Origin: Firmicutes bacterium AF25-13AC
Lineage (GTDB): Bacteria; Bacillota; Clostridia; Lachnospirales; Lachnospiraceae
Direction: 5' to 3'
Length of the DNA: 54,675 nucleotides
NCBI GenBank assembly: GCA_003478935.1
Contig: QUFP01000032.1
Span: 1-54,675 of the forward strand
Shown: piece by piece, positions 1 to 9,464 of the stretch
How positions within the stretch are numbered: the first letter of the stretch is position 1
Layout: each line of letters starts with the position of its first letter
Translations under genes and position numbers: made by a program
Notes under the pieces: model-generated
Database searches by the model: none
What the model saw: only the letters and a program-made list of their open reading frames with translations
What the model was told of the DNA's origin: nothing

Positions 1-382
1 CCTTTAATTTCTCAATGTGCAAGTTCAAAGAATGTGATTTTTTCCCGATTTAATAGCATAAATTTTTTAATTAAATGTACCTTTTATGTTGTTAGATCTG
101 TAATGTGTATTCAGAAGATATCGACATTAAAGGTTTAGAAAAATATTTCTTGCTTCATCCCAGGGGCAAGCCCCTGGGTTTTCGCCTAAAAATTTTATAA
201 CATGTCATCTTTGTCAAATTAAAAAGCAGGGGGCGGCTATGAACACACAAAATATATGAAAAGGGTTGAAATTGCATAGTATACGGAAAGGTTTGATTAG
301 AAAAAATGATAGAGTGTGCTAAAATGAAGACAATCAAGGGCAACATATTGCACTATAAAAAAGAGAAAGGAGGAGGCAAACT
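1..382. other. Intergenic region upstream of the sugar importer
   Basis: I see no convincing gene here. The region holds a GC-rich hairpin at 159-178, probably ending a gene to the left, and an AT-rich stretch before the permease gene. An extended -10-like element (TG-c-TAAAAT, 317-325) is the best promoter candidate, but the nearest -35-like TTGATT at 293-298 lies 21 bases away, so the promoter is uncertain. The ribosome-binding site AAAGGAGGAGG precedes the ATG at 383. Confidence 0.4.
159..183 (+). terminator. Hairpin, possible terminator of an upstream gene
   Basis: A perfect 9-bp stem CCCAGGGGC/GCCCCTGGG with a two-base loop is followed by TTTTCG. The short T-tract makes it a modest intrinsic terminator. 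It would end a plus-strand gene lying left of the window. Confidence 0.45.
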
Positions 383-1330
383 ATGGCAAAAGCTACAATT
401 AGCAAGGGCGTAAAGACAAAAACGACCTGGGCAAATGCTTTGAAACGGGACTGGCAGTTATATCTGCTTTTGATGATTCCGGTTGCTTTAGTTGTGATCT
501 TCAATTATGCATCATATGGCGGCATTCGTATGGTATTTATGGACTATAAACCTGCAAAGGGTTATGCCGGCAGTAAATGGGTAGGTTGGGCAACGTTCCA
601 GAAGGTATTTAAGGATAAGGATTTTATCCGTGCGTTAAAGAGTTCTATCGTATTTAACCTTTTGGATCTGGCAGTTGGTTTTCCAATGCCAATCATTCTG
701 GCATTGATTTTAAATGAACTTCGCTTTCCGCGTTTTAAGAAGGTTACGCAGACTATTCTTTATCTGCCTCATTTCCTTTCTTGGGTTATCGTCGGAAGCG
801 TTGCTTATCAGATGTTCCGTCCAACCACTGGTATGGTAAACGTATTCTTAATGAATGCAGGTATTATCCAGAATGGTATTCCATTTTTGACTGAAAAATG
901 GCACTGGGCAGTAACCTACCTGTTAATCGGTGTATGGCAGGGAATGGGCTGGGGTACCATTATTTATCTGGCAGCAATCACTGGTATTAGTGGTGAGCTT
1001 TATGAAGCAGCCATGATCGATGGTGCAAACCGTTGGCAGCGTATGTGGAACATTACGCTTCCTGGTATCAGAGGAACTGTTGTTACATTGCTTATCATGA
1101 ATCTTGGTAAAGTTATGGGAAGTAACTACGAGCGTCTGGATCAGTTTGGAAATACGCAGGTTAAGGATTTCTCTTATCAGCTTGCTATCTATATTTATGA
1201 TAAAGGTCTTGCAAGTGCAAAGTTTAGTATGGCAACTGCAGTTGGTCTGTTCCAGTCTCTGGTAGGACTTGTACTTGTTTTGTTATCTGACCGCATTGCA
1301 AAGATGCTTGGTGAGGAAGGATTATTATAA
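383..1330 (+). CDS. CUT1-family sugar ABC transporter permease (LplB-like)
   Basis: Inner-membrane permease of a carbohydrate uptake ABC transporter. The 315-residue protein has a basic cytoplasmic N-terminus, a first membrane helix at about residues 25-45, and further hydrophobic segments near 90-110, 125-145, 175-200, 235-255 and 285-305. The segment EAAMIDGANRWQRMW (about residues 208-222) is the EAA loop that contacts the ATPase. Length and sequence fit the LplB/YtcP subgroup that imports oligosaccharides or polysaccharide fragments. The ATG follows AAAGGAGGAGG. A second permease starts 15 bases downstream and a binding protein follows. No ATPase gene is present, as is usual for this family, which shares an MsmK-type ATPase. 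The substrate cannot be read from the sequence. Confidence 0.9.
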   Translation: MAKATISKGVKTKTTWANALKRDWQLYLLLMIPVALVVIFNYASYGGIRMVFMDYKPAKGYAGSKWVGWATFQKVFKDKDFIRALKSSIVFNLLDLAVGFPMPIILALILNELRFPRFKKVTQTILYLPHFLSWVIVGSVAYQMFRPTTGMVNVFLMNAGIIQNGIPFLTEKWHWAVTYLLIGVWQGMGWGTIIYLAAITGISGELYEAAMIDGANRWQRMWNITLPGIRGTVVTLLIMNLGKVMGSNYERLDQFGNTQVKDFSYQLAIYIYDKGLASAKFSMATAVGLFQSLVGLVLVLLSDRIAKMLGEEGLL

Positions 1331-1345
1331 GGAGGGTGAATTGTC

Positions 1346-2263
1346 ATGGCAAAGAAAAATAAAGAAAATGACATTGTTACCGATGGTAGCAGAGCCATAA
1401 CTAAATTTCATGTCAGCGACGTCGTGATGGTGGTCATCCTTGTGATCCTGTGTGCGACTTGTGTAGTTCCATTTATTCACTTGCTGGCAAAGTCTGTTTC
1501 AAGTAATACAGCAGTTCTGGCAAAAAGAGTCAGCTTTTGGCCGATTGGCTTTAATCTGGATGCATATACATCCATTTTTGAGGATGGTTCGATGGTTAGT
1601 TCCTTCCTGTACAGTGTAATAGTTACATTAGTGTTTACCTTAATGGGTATGATTGCTTGTACATGTGCAGCTTATCCACTGTCAAGAAAGAGATTAAAGG
1701 GAAGAACATTCTTTACCTTTATCCTGATGTTTCCTATGTATTTTAGTGCAGGTTTGATTCCTACATATCTGCTGTATTCTGATTTACATATGCTTGATAC
1801 TGTGTGGGTATTGATCTTACCATTAATTTATGCGCCATACAACATGTTAATTATGAAAACCTACTTCCAGTCCAATATTCCGGACAGCTTGGAGGAGGCA
1901 GCATTTCTTGACGGTGCAACAAACTTCCAGATCATCTGGAAAATTGTACTTCCGCTGTCAAAGCCAATTTTGGCAACTTTGTCACTGTTCTATGCAGTAG
2001 GACGTTGGAACGCTTATGCAGATAATAAATACTATATCCGTTCTGAGGGTTTAAAGATGGTTCAGTATAAGCTGTCACAGCTTGTATCTTCTGCATCAGA
2101 GGCACAGACAGCACAGCTTTCTGGTGAGGTTGTTGTTACAAGTACACCAGAAGTACTTCAGGCAGCATGTATCATGTTCGTAACTATCCCGATCATTTGT
2201 GTATATCCGTTCTTACAGAAATATTTTGTAAAGGGTGTTATGATCGGTGCTGTAAAGGGCTGA
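1346..2263 (+). CDS. CUT1-family sugar ABC transporter permease (LplC/YtcP-like)
   Basis: Second permease subunit, 305 residues, pairing with the gene at 383. It has a membrane helix at about residues 27-48, a periplasmic loop, then five more hydrophobic segments. The EAA loop is visible as EEAAFLDGATNFQIIW (about 184-199). The C-terminus ends YFVKGVMIGAVKG, typical of this subgroup. The start is supported by AAGGAGGGTG eight bases before the ATG. The gap to the first permease is 15 bases, so the two are co-transcribed. The binding protein follows after 161 bases of AT-rich sequence. Confidence 0.9.
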   Translation: MAKKNKENDIVTDGSRAITKFHVSDVVMVVILVILCATCVVPFIHLLAKSVSSNTAVLAKRVSFWPIGFNLDAYTSIFEDGSMVSSFLYSVIVTLVFTLMGMIACTCAAYPLSRKRLKGRTFFTFILMFPMYFSAGLIPTYLLYSDLHMLDTVWVLILPLIYAPYNMLIMKTYFQSNIPDSLEEAAFLDGATNFQIIWKIVLPLSKPILATLSLFYAVGRWNAYADNKYYIRSEGLKMVQYKLSQLVSSASEAQTAQLSGEVVVTSTPEVLQAACIMFVTIPIICVYPFLQKYFVKGVMIGAVKG

Positions 2264-2424
2264 TTGGGATTCAAAAAGATTTTATTATAAAACGTTATGT
2301 GAATTATAGAAATGACATCAAAGGAGTTTGACAACAGGGGGCAATAAGATACGATATAACGTCGTTGTCTGCTGAAGGCGGCGGCAAAATATATAACGAT
2401 CTTTATATAAGGAGGAATTTTACT

Positions 2425-4082
2425 ATGAAAAAGAATCTTCGCAAGGTATTCGCCGTATCAATGGCAGGTGCTATGGTGGCAGGATGCATTCCAGCTATGG
2501 CAGATGAGGTAGCTTCTACACAAATTGGGAGCCATTTGCAGAAACCGTGACTCTGAGAGTTCCAGTTTATGACAGAGGTGCAGAAGGTGTTCCGGATGTT
2601 TCTAACAACTATTGGACCGGCTGGATTCAGGAGAATTTTGGAGATCAGTACAACATTAAGGTTGAGTACGTTCCGATTACAAGAAGTGATGTTATGACAT
2701 CATACGCACTGCTTGCAGCAGATCAGAACCTGCCGACAATCCTGATGGAGTATGATTATCCGAAGGTAGCTCAGTGGGCAGATGATGGTTATCTGGCAAC
2801 ATTTAGCATGGACGATTTCAAGGAGGTAGCTCCTACCTATTATGCATCCATGGAAGAGGGTGGACGTCTGATGTACAGCACACTTGGCGGTGAGACATAC
2901 TTTGCACTTGCTGAGAGACCATATTATGATACCGTTTATTCATTCCAGACATTTGTTCGTATGGACTGGCTGGAGAAGGTAGGATATGATCATGTACCGA
3001 CTAAGCGTTCAGAGTATCTTGATGCTATGAACAAGATCATGGAGGCAGGTCTTTGTGAGCATCCAGGCGGCGGTGCAATGCTGACTGGTGTTGGATCTGA
3101 CCAGAATCAGGCATACAGAACTTATCCTTGCAACGAGGAAGAGTGGGCTATGTACGGCGATTACAACATTCCAGCACTTGGATGGGAGCCAAACTACAAC
3201 TTGTTAAAGAGAGCAAATGAGGATTACAATTCTGGTATTACTGATCCAGAGTATTACATCATCGACTCTGAGACAGCAAAGGCAAACTTCGTAAATGGCA
3301 AGAGCTACAGCTACAGCGGATATGTAAGTGCAAGCACAGATTTCCTGAATGCATTCTATGATCAGAATCCAGATGGAAAGTTAGCAATCACTCCAATTAG
3401 CAGTGAAGTAGATGAGTCTGGTGAGGATGGAATCGTAACAGTTCCAGCATGGAGAGCAGAGAACCCATTTGGTATGATCGTTGGATTCTCCAACACAGCA
3501 ACTGATGATGAGTTAAAGGCTGCATGGATGTACATGGAGTGGTTAAGCCAGCCAGAAAACCTGTACACCTTCCAGTGGGGTATCGAGGGCGAGAACTACA
3601 ACTTAGACGAAGAAGGCAACCCAGTTACCGTTAGTGATTATAATGGTGATTACAAGCAGGGCTTCAACAACAGCAAGGACTACTGGTGTATCGTAAAGGA
3701 AAAGAGAACATTTGATACTGTTGAAGAGAACATCAAGGCTGATACTCCGCAGGATCTGCCGCAGAACTTCACAGATGATATCATTAAGTACTACTATGAT
3801 CGTCTTGCAATCGCTGATCAGTATGGTTTAAGTGACTGCCAGTTCTCAGTAGTAATCGCTGCACAGTCCGAGTATCAGAACACCTTAGGTGAGCTGTACA
3901 AGGAGTTCAGAGATGCGCTGACCATGTGCAAGCCAGAAGAATTTGATGCAATGTATGAGGATTATGCACAGCAGTATGCAGATCAGGGATATCAGGAAGT
4001 TGTTGATGAGAGACTTGAAGCATTCCAGGCAGGAAATAGCACAAGACTTCCAGAGAACCAGAAGGCAGCTGACGCTGAATAA
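2425..4082 (+). pseudogene. Extracellular oligosaccharide-binding lipoprotein, frameshifted near the N-terminus
   Basis: Solute-binding protein of the importer encoded just upstream. The ATG at 2425 follows GGAGGAATTTT and starts a lipoprotein signal peptide: a basic n-region, a hydrophobic core, and the lipobox VAGC at about residues 18-21. The frame closes with a stop at 2548-2550. The mature protein continues in another frame: codons from 2523 read NWEPFAETVTLRV and run open to the TAA at 4080-4082. Adding one A to the run at about 2520 restores a single 552-residue protein, normal for family 1 binding proteins of LplA type. I therefore read this as one gene with a one-base deletion, by mutation or sequencing error. 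A bidirectional terminator follows. Confidence 0.85.
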
Positions 4083-4120
4083 TTCTGAAAAGTTATTCAA
4101 AAATGAATTAAAAGTGAAAT

Positions 4121-4172
4121 AAAAAAGAATCACCCGCTACTGATTTTATGATCGGCAGCGGGTGATTTTTTA
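4121..4172. terminator. Bidirectional intrinsic terminator
   Basis: The stem AATCACCCGCT/AGCGGGTGATT (4128-4138 with 4157-4167) is preceded by an A-run and followed by TTTTT, so it works in both directions. It separates the plus-strand binding-protein gene from the convergent minus-strand ferredoxin operon. Confidence 0.85.
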
Positions 4173-4484
4173 TTGTGAAATAATCGGCACAAACTTCGCG
4201 CGGTTGCGAAGTGGATGATTCAGACTGATTGCACCAGTCCGCGGACAAGCCATTACGCAGGCACCGCAGTAGTAACATTCGCCCGGATACGCGATAATCG
4301 GATGTGTTCCCTTCTTGTCTGACGGGAACAGAATGTCACACTGACAGACACGCGCACATGTTCCGCAGCCTATGCACAGCGACTCATCAAAGGAGAGCGG
4401 CTGTACACTGCAGGGAACTTCCTCAAGCGAAAAACTGACGTTTGAAAAATCAAAAGAATTGGCTATAAGCTTATCGTTTTGCAT
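4170..4484 (-). CDS. Two-cluster 4Fe-4S ferredoxin (AprB-like)
   Basis: Small electron-transfer protein, about 104 residues, with two CxxCxxCxxxC motifs: CIGCGTCARVC and CYYCGACVMAC. Each would bind a 4Fe-4S cluster. The spacing and the segment SDKKGTHPIIAYPGEC resemble the beta subunit of adenylylsulfate reductase-like enzymes. The start is uncertain: ATG codons lie at 4511, 4490 and 4484. Only the last has a well-spaced GGGAGG, and it gives a 14-base overlap with the upstream flavoprotein gene. The overlap implies translational coupling, and the ferredoxin probably passes electrons to or from that flavoprotein. Confidence 0.85.
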   Translation of the reverse strand: MQNDKLIANSFDFSNVSFSLEEVPCSVQPLSFDESLCIGCGTCARVCQCDILFPSDKKGTHPIIAYPGECYYCGACVMACPRTGAISLNHPLRNRAKFVPIISQ

Positions 4485-6429
4485 ATCCATTTGCCTCCCT
4501 TTCTTCCTCATAATCTATGTTTCGCTTTTCGTACTCAGTCTGCAAATCTCCAAAGAAATCAAGAGGCACGCGGCGCTCAATTACTGTACCATTCTCCTGA
4601 TGGAGTGCGATATGGCAGTGGTCTGCCTGTGGGTCCATCTTTGGATAATCACTTCTTGTAAAGAAAAGCGGTGCAGAGCTAGACTTTCTGTGCAGTGAAG
4701 CATGAAGCACAATCTGGGCAACCGTCAGGATATCTAGTACCTCGTGGATTCGCATCAGCTCATGTGGATTTTTGCAGGAAAGTTTGGGAACGATATCGCG
4801 CTCATAGGAGCCAAGCAGATCAAGACCCTCGCGAAGAAGAGCCTCACAGCGGACACCGCCGCAGTAATTTTGCATGGCTTTTGCAATCGCCTGATTTAAT
4901 TCCTTCCAGCTGATTCCGTCTTTGACAAAGAGCGGTGCGTACAGACGAGCCTGCTCGCGGGCTGTTTCCTCTGGATCGTAAGACGGAAGCTCACAGGACT
5001 TTGCAGCAGCAGCGGCTTTTCGTCCGGCGTAGTAGCCCGTTGCACAGGCAAATCCAGCGCAGTCAGATGCATAAAGCTGATCACCAGCAGCATAGATGCC
5101 GTCAATGTTTGTTTTGAGATCCCAGTCGTGAAGAATGCCGCCCGGTGCACCGAAAAACTGGCGCTCCTGCTCAAGGAAGTTTGCTGACTGCCATCCAGTA
5201 CCATAGCTTTGCAGCATATCCTTTGTCGGGTCAAAGCCGCGCTTCGTATAATTTTGCAGAATTGGGATTTTTGTCTTTCCTTCCTCACCGACCATCATGC
5301 CCCAGATGACACGGCGCTCCTCGTCTGGCATACGGCTGAGATTTGCATAGAACGGCAGCTGATAGCCACGCTTAATAAGTTCATCAAAATCAAGTGTTTC
5401 AGGACCGCGGTACTCATATTTTGGGTTATCGATAACACCGCCCTTTAAGAAGAATTTCTGACCTGGCGCCGGATAATAGCGCTCTAACACGCTTGTAAGC
5501 TCTTTTCCATCGCGGTCTACATATGGAATCTCGACACCTCTGGCATCGACCATCGTTGCCGCATACCAGGTATTGTGATTATTTCCAGTGCCATAAGCTG
5601 GAAAGCTTCGTCCGGCAGCAGAGTATTCGGCACGGACAGATTTTTCCATCATCGTAAATTCAATTCCGCTTCGCCAGCCCATTGCATGACCGCTTCCGAT
5701 GCTCTGGAACGGACGAAATTCGCACAGACCAGGCTGATCTGCGTCAAACAGCCATACTCTGGCAGGACGGGACATAGCAAGAACAGTTGATTTTGCGCGC
5801 AGAATATAAAATTTGCAGGTATGCACATCCATAGCGCAGGCTCCGGCACCGTGTTTTTTGCCATTTACAAAAGAGGTCAGAAGGGCAGTAGCTTCTGTAT
5901 GTTCCAGAAGCTTTACGCCAAGACGCTTTAACTCTTTATACAGAGACGGCTTAAAGGTTGAACCCCACACGCGCAGTGTAAACTTATTCTTGTAGTCGTA
6001 GGCAAACATCAGCTTTGTTTTTTCATCGCGAAAAGCTGCACCCTCAAATTCATTTTTTGTATCACGTATCTTGCCGCCAAATGATTCCATGTCAAGCACA
6101 CGGTCATAGCCCTCACGGCACTCAATATAGTGTGCAATTCCGTTGCTGTAGTAGTCCTGCTCATTGACATAGGCCCAGGCAATTTCTTCAGGTGTTACAC
6201 CAGAGCAGGGATTAGTGCAGGCAGATTCCCAGTGGTCAAAGCCAGTTCCGGCAGAGCCGCTTCTTTCAACAGCACCTTTTTCAACCAAGATTACAGACTG
6301 ACCGCGTCTGGCAGCGGCGATAGCAGCATAGCAGCCTGCCAGTCCGCCGCCAAGAACAAGAACATCGCAGCTAAGCTTTTTTGTGATACCTGTTTCATTG
6401 GCATATGGCCAAGAAGTGGTATGTATCAT
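4471..6429 (-). CDS. FAD-dependent oxidoreductase, fumarate reductase/AprA family
   Basis: Flavoprotein of about 652 residues. Near the N-terminus is the dinucleotide-binding motif VLGGGLAGCYAAIAAARRG followed by VEKG, the usual FAD-binding start. The C-terminal half contains GIYAAGDQLYASDCAGFACATGYYAGRKAA, the second FAD-contact region of the succinate dehydrogenase/fumarate reductase superfamily. A helical tail (LLREGLDLLGSYERD) matches the C-terminal domain of that family. The paired small two-cluster ferredoxin points to the AprA-like branch. No other sulfate-reduction gene is present, so the substrate is unknown. The ATG at 6429 follows GGGGGA; upstream ATG/TTG codons at 6450/6453 are alternatives. 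The gene lies directly after the M42 peptidase gene on the same strand. Confidence 0.85.
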   Translation of the reverse strand: MIHTTSWPYANETGITKKLSCDVLVLGGGLAGCYAAIAAARRGQSVILVEKGAVERSGSAGTGFDHWESACTNPCSGVTPEEIAWAYVNEQDYYSNGIAHYIECREGYDRVLDMESFGGKIRDTKNEFEGAAFRDEKTKLMFAYDYKNKFTLRVWGSTFKPSLYKELKRLGVKLLEHTEATALLTSFVNGKKHGAGACAMDVHTCKFYILRAKSTVLAMSRPARVWLFDADQPGLCEFRPFQSIGSGHAMGWRSGIEFTMMEKSVRAEYSAAGRSFPAYGTGNNHNTWYAATMVDARGVEIPYVDRDGKELTSVLERYYPAPGQKFFLKGGVIDNPKYEYRGPETLDFDELIKRGYQLPFYANLSRMPDEERRVIWGMMVGEEGKTKIPILQNYTKRGFDPTKDMLQSYGTGWQSANFLEQERQFFGAPGGILHDWDLKTNIDGIYAAGDQLYASDCAGFACATGYYAGRKAAAAAKSCELPSYDPEETAREQARLYAPLFVKDGISWKELNQAIAKAMQNYCGGVRCEALLREGLDLLGSYERDIVPKLSCKNPHELMRIHEVLDILTVAQIVLHASLHRKSSSAPLFFTRSDYPKMDPQADHCHIALHQENGTVIERRVPLDFFGDLQTEYEKRNIDYEEEREANGYAKR

Positions 6430-6449
6430 AACGCTTGTTCCCCCATACA

Positions 6450-7463
6450 TCAAAATTGAAATTCATATTTTGAAAATGCAGTGCAAAGACGAATGCCAGA
6501 CTCCGCATCTTCCTTTGAGATAACGCTGCTGCTGCAGTGAGCGTAACGAGTGACAACAGAAATACCGCCGGCACGGACGCCAAAGTTTGAAAGATTCATA
6601 CTGGAGGCATCGCAGCCGCCTTTATCAATGACTTCATACTGGAATGGAATATCTTTATGACGGCAGCACTGCTCCATGGCAGCAATGACATCCTCATCAC
6701 ACAGAACAGATGGATCTGCGACCTTGATACCGATTCCTTCGCCGATTGCATTGCTTCCAGTCAGATCACACGGATAATCATGTGCCGGGGTAACGTCAAC
6801 AGCGATGCCAATATCTGGTTTAATAAAGGCAGCAGTTGTCTTAGAGCCGCGGCAGCCAACCTCCTCCTGAACGGTAAATACATAATAAATGTCGTTAGGA
6901 TAAGTTCCGTCATTTTCACGAAGTGCTTCAATTAACTGAAAGCAGCCAACTCTGTCATCAAATGTCTTTGAGCAGACAAGATCATTTGCAAGAGGAAGAT
7001 ATTCGCCGCAATATCCGCATACAGAACCAACATGGACGTATTTAAGCGCATCCTCCTTGGATTTGGCACCGATATCAATAAATAGTGCATTAGGATCATT
7101 GTGTGCATCCTCAATATTTTTCATACTGCTAACAACACCATAGATTCCATTTCTAAAAACGACTCTCGTGTTGTAGGCAGAAGCAGTCCAGTTCCAACCG
7201 ACATTGCATACTAAAAGACGTCCATCCTCCTCAATTTTCTTTACCATGAAGCCTATTTCATCCATGTGAGCGGCAAACATGATTTTTTTTGGGTGTGGTC
7301 CGCCTTTGCCCTTTTTAACGGCAATCAGACTGCCGAGCGGATCAACAATCAGCTCATCTGCGTATGGACGCACTTCCTGTTCAATCAATTCGCGTACCTT
7401 TTTTTCGTATCCAGCGATGCCCTGAGTTTGGGTTAAGCGGATTAGAAGTTCTTCATTTCGCAT
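6450..7463 (-). CDS. M42-family metallo-aminopeptidase
   Basis: Cytoplasmic dinuclear-metal aminopeptidase of 337 residues, the normal length for M42 (FrvX/glutamyl aminopeptidase-like). Visible metal and catalytic motifs in order: AAHMDEIGFMV (His/Asp), KTFDDRVGC (bridging Asp), TVQEEVGCRG (catalytic Glu pair) and AVDVTPAHD (Asp). The C-terminal RYAHCSSSVISKED carries the last His ligand region. The start follows AAGGAGGTATTTGCG. It lies 101 bases after coaX and touches the flavoprotein gene, suggesting an operon, although the functional link to the flavoprotein is unclear. Confidence 0.9.
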   Translation of the reverse strand: MRNEELLIRLTQTQGIAGYEKKVRELIEQEVRPYADELIVDPLGSLIAVKKGKGGPHPKKIMFAAHMDEIGFMVKKIEEDGRLLVCNVGWNWTASAYNTRVVFRNGIYGVVSSMKNIEDAHNDPNALFIDIGAKSKEDALKYVHVGSVCGYCGEYLPLANDLVCSKTFDDRVGCFQLIEALRENDGTYPNDIYYVFTVQEEVGCRGSKTTAAFIKPDIGIAVDVTPAHDYPCDLTGSNAIGEGIGIKVADPSVLCDEDVIAAMEQCCRHKDIPFQYEVIDKGGCDASSMNLSNFGVRAGGISVVTRYAHCSSSVISKEDAESGIRLCTAFSKYEFQF

Positions 7464-7564
7464 CGCAAATACCTCCTTATTTTTGACTGCATAATTAACG
7501 ATACAAATATTAGTGCAAGCCTATAAAGATTTTATCACCTTAAAAATTGGAATGCAATATGTGA

Positions 7565-8335
7565 TTATCGAGTTTGATTTTTTTTATAAATTAGTGCAAG
7601 CCCCTTAAGCATTAAGTCAGGATCGTAGGAAATAGTTTCCTCACAGTATGGAAGGATTGCCGGTGCGATCCCGCCTGTAGCTACTACAATAGCGTTCTCG
7701 CCAAGTTCTTTTTTGATGCGGCGAATCATGCCGTCAATCATTGCGGCATTGCCAAAGAGAGAACCGCTTTTCATGCAGTCAATTGTATTGCTTCCTATCA
7801 CGTGCTTTGGCGCCTCTAAACTGATAAAAGGAAGCTGAGATGTCTGTGAGGAGAGTGAGTTTAATGCGACAGCGGCACCAGGGGCAATAGCACCGCCTAT
7901 ATACTGGCGCTTATCATTTATAACGGAAAAAGTCGTTGCAGTACCCATATCAATAATAATAGAAGGAACTGTATAAGCAGCTATAGCGGCAACGGCTGTC
8001 ACCACAAGATCGCTGCCAAGCTGGGTTGGATTATCAATACGAATAGAAAGACCTGTTTTTACGCCAGGTCCGACAATCAGAGGTTCTTTAGGAATTAATT
8101 TTGTCAGCGCGGTCTTTATAATATTCGATAAAGGAGGAACAACAGATGAGATAATGCTGCCATCTACCTGTGCGTGTGAAATAGAGTGAAGTTCAAAAAT
8201 TAGCTTAAAATCAATGGCATATTCAAGCTCTGTCTTATCGGTACGTGTAGAGAGGCGTTCTGTAAATAGAACGTGATCAGCTTCAATTCCTCCGACTACA
8301 ATATTTGTATTTCCAATATCAACTGCAATAATCAT
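7565..8335 (-). CDS. coaX: Type III pantothenate kinase
   Basis: Catalyses ATP-dependent phosphorylation of pantothenate, the first step of coenzyme A synthesis. The 256-residue protein starts MIIAVDIGNTNIVVGG, with the phosphate-binding DxGNTN motif of the ASKHA fold. It also shows GADLVVTA-like NPTQLGSDLVVTAVAA, IIIDMGTATTFSVI (the second phosphate motif) and GGAIAPGAAVAL, all typical of CoaX. Near the end ATGGIAPAILPY forms the adenosine motif. The start at 8335 follows GAAAGGCAG; a longer upstream reading frame lacks a ribosome-binding site. It is the first gene of the minus-strand cluster, divergent from the SASP gene. Confidence 0.93.
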   Translation of the reverse strand: MIIAVDIGNTNIVVGGIEADHVLFTERLSTRTDKTELEYAIDFKLIFELHSISHAQVDGSIISSVVPPLSNIIKTALTKLIPKEPLIVGPGVKTGLSIRIDNPTQLGSDLVVTAVAAIAAYTVPSIIIDMGTATTFSVINDKRQYIGGAIAPGAAVALNSLSSQTSQLPFISLEAPKHVIGSNTIDCMKSGSLFGNAAMIDGMIRRIKKELGENAIVVATGGIAPAILPYCEETISYDPDLMLKGLALIYKKNQTR

Positions 8336-8443
8336 AACAATCTGCCTTTCTGTGAGAACAACATTACGCAGAAAGAATATCATGATAAAACAGGAAAAAC
8401 AAGTATCATTTTGGGTATAATAAAGAAAAAAGGAGCTGCTTTA

Positions 8444-8638
8444 ATGAAAAATATTAAAAGAAAAACAAAGCCTGATTGGAATAAGCTGACAGCAGAAGAT
8501 CTGCAAAAGCTTGAAATTGCAGAGGAGATAGGTGTGATTGACAAAATCTATGCAGGTGGATATGGAAATCTTACATCAAAAGAATCAGGGAAAATCGGAG
8601 GGATTCTTGCTGCTAGAAACAAAGCAAAGAAGAAGTAA
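8444..8638 (+). CDS. Small acid-soluble spore protein, alpha/beta type
   Basis: 64-residue basic protein. It contains KLEIAEEIGV, the conserved region cleaved by the spore protease GPR, and YGNLTSKESGKIGG, the second conserved SASP block. Proteins of this family coat and protect DNA in the dormant spore. The start follows AAAGGAGCTGCTTTA. A longer in-frame extension upstream is rejected because it overlaps the divergent coaX start. The protein would be made in the forespore, although I could not identify a sigma-G promoter with certainty. Confidence 0.88.
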   Translation: MKNIKRKTKPDWNKLTAEDLQKLEIAEEIGVIDKIYAGGYGNLTSKESGKIGGILAARNKAKKK

Positions 8639-8647
8639 AGAAACAGG

Positions 8648-8676
8648 TTGAAAGAAAGTGCGGAATCCATTATACT
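8648..8676 (+). promoter_or_regulatory. Sigma-A promoter for deoC
   Basis: TTGAAA (8648-8653) and TATACT (8671-8676) are separated by 17 bases, close to the vegetative consensus, about 40 bases before the deoC start. Confidence 0.7.
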
Positions 8677-8716
8677 AAAAGTATAGAGATTATTATGAAG
8701 AAATGGAGGATTCAAA

Positions 8717-9367
8717 ATGGATCACGCAAAGCTGTTAAATAAAGTAGACCACACATTGTTGGCACAGGGAGCAACATGGGAGGAAATTCGTCAGATTTGT
8801 GACGATGCTATCCGTTTTAAGACAGCATCCGTATGTATTCCGCCGTCATACGTAAAGCAGGCAAAGGGTTATGTAGGCGATAGAATGAAGATTTGTACTG
8901 TAATCGGTTTCCCAAATGGTTATAACACTACGGCTGTAAAGGAGTTCGAGACAAGAGATGCAATCGAAAATGGTGCAGATGAGATTGATATGGTAATCAA
9001 TATCGGATGGGTAAAGGATGGCAGATACGATCTTGTCGAAGAAGAAATCCGCTGCTTGAAGGCTGCATGTGGTGACAAGATTTTAAAGGTTATCATCGAG
9101 ACTTGTCTTTTGACAGATACAGAGAAGATTCGCATGTGCGAAGTGGTAACTGCGGCAAAGGCAGATTTTATTAAGACATCTACTGGATTCTCCAAGGCAG
9201 GTGCAACATTTGATGATATCGCACTTTTTGCTTCACATGTAGGTGAGAATGTGCAGATTAAGGCAGCCGGCGGAATTTCATCCTTTGCAGATGCAGATGA
9301 GTTTGTAAAGCTAGGTGCTGACAGACTTGGAACAAGCCGTCTTGTAAAGATTGAAAAACAGCAGTAA
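8717..9367 (+). CDS. deoC: Deoxyribose-phosphate aldolase
   Basis: Cleaves 2-deoxy-D-ribose 5-phosphate to glyceraldehyde 3-phosphate and acetaldehyde, used in deoxynucleoside breakdown. The 216-residue TIM-barrel protein shows the class I aldolase signatures: [17 protein letters not shown] (Lys at about 124), and FIKTSTGF, whose lysine (about residue 153) forms the Schiff base. IKAAGGIS supplies the second active-site lysine, and [11 protein letters not shown] closes the barrel. The ATG follows ATGGAGGATTCAAA. It has its own promoter and another promoter follows before the ECF gene, so it may be monocistronic. Confidence 0.95.
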   Translation: MDHAKLLNKVDHTLLAQGATWEEIRQICDDAIRFKTASVCIPPSYVKQAKGYVGDRMKICTVIGFPNGYNTTAVKEFETRDAIENGADEIDMVINIGWVKDGRYDLVEEEIRCLKAACGDKILKVIIETCLLTDTEKIRMCEVVTAAKADFIKTSTGFSKAGATFDDIALFASHVGENVQIKAAGGISSFADADEFVKLGADRLGTSRLVKIEKQQ

Positions 9368-9373
9368 ATAAGA

Positions 9374-9403
9374 TTGACAAAGACTACTTGAAGGACGTAT
9401 ACT
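9374..9403 (+). promoter_or_regulatory. Sigma-A promoter for the ECF S-component gene
   Basis: TTGACA (9374-9379) and TATACT (9398-9403) with an 18-base spacer lie between deoC and the S-component gene. I see no riboswitch in the roughly 55-base leader. Confidence 0.7.
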
Positions 9404-9464
9404 AGCAATGTTGAAAAAATGGATTATGGTGCGTTTATGCGCATCATGCAGAGGAGGAGAGGTT

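Noticed and set aside
2328..2360. TTGACA with GATATAAC as a promoter for the binding-protein gene
   Set aside because: Spacing of 19-21 bases is too long; I left it out although an internal promoter is possible.
2351..2364. Shared 14-base word acgatataacgtcg, also at 23531-23544
   Set aside because: A repeat this short is expected by chance in a window of this length, and the flanks differ.
7508..7605. Direct repeat attagtgcaagcc near the end of coaX
   Set aside because: Only 13 bases and two copies; one copy is in coding sequence.
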